From NCBI GenBank assembly GCA_022827185.1, contig JAJDTM010000045.1, forward strand, positions 47,871-111,870: a stretch of 64,000 bases of DNA. Reading direction: 5' to 3'. Source of the DNA: Candidatus Poribacteria bacterium. Its GTDB lineage: Bacteria > Poribacteria > WGA-4E > WGA-3G. The notes under the pieces are model-generated. The model was not told where the DNA came from. It did not search any database and saw nothing but the letters and a program-made list of their open reading frames with translations. Both the position numbers and the translations under genes were made by a program. This document shows positions 62,837-64,000 of this stretch, in pieces (position 1 is the first letter of the stretch; the number at the start of each line of letters is the position of its first letter).

Positions 62837-62869
62837 AAAGTCCCCCTGATAAGGGGGATTTAGGGGGTT
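62837..62869. repeat. Palindromic repeat copy
   Basis: AAAGTCCCCCTGATAAGGGG followed by GATTTAGGGGGTT, the same sequence as at 13267-13300, lying 20 bp before the glycosyltransferase start. Confidence 0.8.
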
Positions 62870-62889
62870 AGAGGGGCAAGGATGACATC

Positions 62890-63594
62890 ATGCCAACAGC
62901 TTCAGTCATCATCCCAGTCCTCAATGAAGAGGACGCCATCGCCAAAGTCATCGCCGATATTCCCAAAACATGGCACAACGGGGAAATCACAATCCAAGAA
63001 ATCATCGTCGTTGACAACGGTTGTACGGACAACACCGCTGCAATCGCCGATCAGAACGGCGCGCGGGTTGTAACTGAACCGCGGCGCGGGTACGGATACG
63101 CCTGCCTCGCAGGCATCGCAACACTTGAGACGCAACCCCCTGATATCGTTGTCTTTCTCGATGGCGACTACAGCGACTATCCAACGGATATGCCACGTCT
63201 CTTGCAACCGATACGCAACGGCGACGCTGCACTCGTCATCGGCGCGAGGACACAAGGCGACGCAAAAGCGGCGTTACTCCCGCAAGCACGCTTCGGCAAC
63301 TGGCTCGCCTGTTTTCTGATACGACACTTCTTCGGTGTCCGCTATACAGACTTAGGCCCCTTCCGCGCCATCCGCTACTCCGAACTACTGAGTCTAAACA
63401 TGCAAGACAAAACCTTCGGTTGGACAGTCGAGATGCAGCTCAAAGCCGCGAAACAGGGTATCCCTTCATGCGAAGTTCCCGTCCGCTATCGCAAACGCAT
63501 CGGCACCTCCAAAATCACCGGCACCCTCACCGGTACTCTCAAAGCCGGCTACAAAATCCTCACCACGCTCATCTACCATCGTTTCTTGGCATAG
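62890..63594 (+). CDS. Family 2 glycosyltransferase (DPM1/undecaprenyl-phosphate glycosyltransferase-like)
   Basis: 234 residues with the GT-A fold: ASVIIPVLNEEDAIAKVI (residues 4-21), EIIVVDNGCTDNTA (about 37-50), VFLDGDYSDYP with the metal-binding DxD-type DGD (about 86-96), and GPFRAIRYSELLSL, then FGWTVEMQLKAAKQG. No membrane helices follow the catalytic domain, so it is probably a soluble or peripheral enzyme of polyprenyl-linked sugar synthesis. The SD is not obvious. It is the last gene before the repeat-rich right end. Confidence 0.9.
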   Translation: MPTASVIIPVLNEEDAIAKVIADIPKTWHNGEITIQEIIVVDNGCTDNTAAIADQNGARVVTEPRRGYGYACLAGIATLETQPPDIVVFLDGDYSDYPTDMPRLLQPIRNGDAALVIGARTQGDAKAALLPQARFGNWLACFLIRHFFGVRYTDLGPFRAIRYSELLSLNMQDKTFGWTVEMQLKAAKQGIPSCEVPVRYRKRIGTSKITGTLTGTLKAGYKILTTLIYHRFLA

Positions 63595-63625
63595 AATAGA
63601 AAACAAAATTCACGGCATCTTCAGC

Positions 63626-63760
63626 TACAGGGTCATTCAATTTTCAAATTGTCTGAATCGCGGATTATCGCGGAGGACGCGGAGGACACGGATTTTCGTG
63701 TTTAGGGATGCTAAAATCATAAGGGCATTTAGCTGTTTTCCAGAGAATTGAATGGCCCTA
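63626..63760 (+). mobile_element. MITE copy E
   Basis: TACAGGGTCATTCAATTTTC at the left and GAATTGAATGGCCCTA at the right are inverted repeats containing the family core CATTCAATT. The flanks TCTTCAGC at 63618-63625 and 63761-63768 are an 8-bp target duplication. Its interior differs from copies A-D and includes GCGGAGGACGCGGAGGACAC. Confidence 0.8.
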
Positions 63761-63829
63761 TCTTCAGCGAATGGGTGTGTAAAGTTTTTGGCAGCATATT
63801 GATTTTTTCAAAGCGGACAGGTTGCTGAC

Positions 63830-64000
63830 ATAGCACTCCGCTGGAGTGCAAGAGAAGCGGGCTATCTTTTTCTATAGATATATTGCTCCGCTGGAGCAAA
63901 GAGACTTCTCGGAGGTCGGGGTTCTCCTCACGCCAGAGGCGTGATATATCTATAGGGGTAGATGTCAACGATAAAGGCACTCCAGCGGAGTGCTATGTCT
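63830..64000. repeat. Cluster of four hairpin-plus-tail repeats
   Basis: GCACTCC-GCT-GGAGTGC preceded by ACATA (63829-63850), TCTATAGATATATT followed by GCTCC-GCT-GGAGC (63871-63900), CACGCC-AGA-GGCGTG with ATATATCTATAG (about 63930-63956), and GCACTCC-AGC-GGAGTGC with TATGTCT (63977-64000). The first two are in reverse orientation to the last two. No gene is seen. Confidence 0.75.

Noticed and set aside
63729..63980. 83-residue minus-strand frame at the right end
   Set aside because: It covers a MITE end and hairpin repeats and has no ribosome site or domain.
1..64000. tRNA, rRNA, integrase or phage genes
   Set aside because: No T-loop-like GGTTCGAATCC patterns, no rRNA core sequences and no recombinase motifs were seen; the HEPN locus is therefore not framed by an obvious integrative element.

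Overview
The window looks like a chromosome segment from an uncultivated Gram-negative bacterium, most probably Candidatus Poribacteria or a close relative. This is inferred from recall, not a search: the window carries many secreted WD40, LamG, dockerin and PhyH proteins, and several of them end in a C-terminal domain with the signature NYPNPFNPETWIPYQLA, which I associate with that phylum. There are no rRNA or tRNA genes, CRISPR arrays or intact transposases.

Layout. 1-6721: housekeeping and accessory genes (partial secreted protein, TIM-barrel isomerase, a DUF6178-like protein split over two overlapping ORFs, HEAT lipoprotein, MsrA, an efflux-type adaptor). 6794-10199: a sigma-54 activator with a degenerate receiver domain, transcribed away from a 1.3 kb non-coding region holding a sigma-54 promoter, paired upstream sites and RNA hairpins. 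10200-33748: a block of large secreted proteins built from WD40 propellers (7, 14, 14 and 21 blades), zinc metalloprotease domains (one dead), YWTD repeats, EF-hand/dockerin repeats, one cohesin-like domain and a shared C-terminal domain, with two decayed relatives. 33801-37008: a HEPN / coiled-coil / RecJ-C-like / DUF4268-like protein and a DUF6575-like neighbour, flanked by two MITEs, one of which supplies the start codon. 37050-46208: minus-strand genes (methyltransferase, Gfo/Idh oxidoreductase, three LamG paralogues, PhyH, an unrecognised protein, SerA). 46725-63594: plus-strand genes (TatA, AhpD-like, TPR, CRTAC1-like, LamG, cupin, two methyltransferases, Ldh2-type dehydrogenase, thioredoxin reductase, two small Rpn-tail proteins, FGGY kinase, MoaC, a DUF3857/transglutaminase protein with a dead caspase-like domain, MoxR ATPase, glycosyltransferase). 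63595-64000: a MITE and palindromic repeats.

How the parts fit together. The sigma-54 promoter architecture beside the activator gene (two TTTTTAC boxes 21 bp apart, the -24 GG 60 bp further on) recurs exactly about 8.2 kb away, upstream of an SDR gene. This suggests a small local regulon run by that activator. The 10-34 kb block could encode an extracellular assembly in which dockerin-bearing propeller proteins dock on a cohesin-bearing protein; this is inference. The HEPN-containing locus is the best candidate for an undescribed defence or RNA/DNA-stress system.

Five copies of a non-autonomous element with CATTCAATT-containing terminal inverted repeats and visible 8-9 bp target duplications, plus several palindromic repeat families, show that the intergenic regions are active. 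All family assignments come from reading motifs by eye, without database searches.
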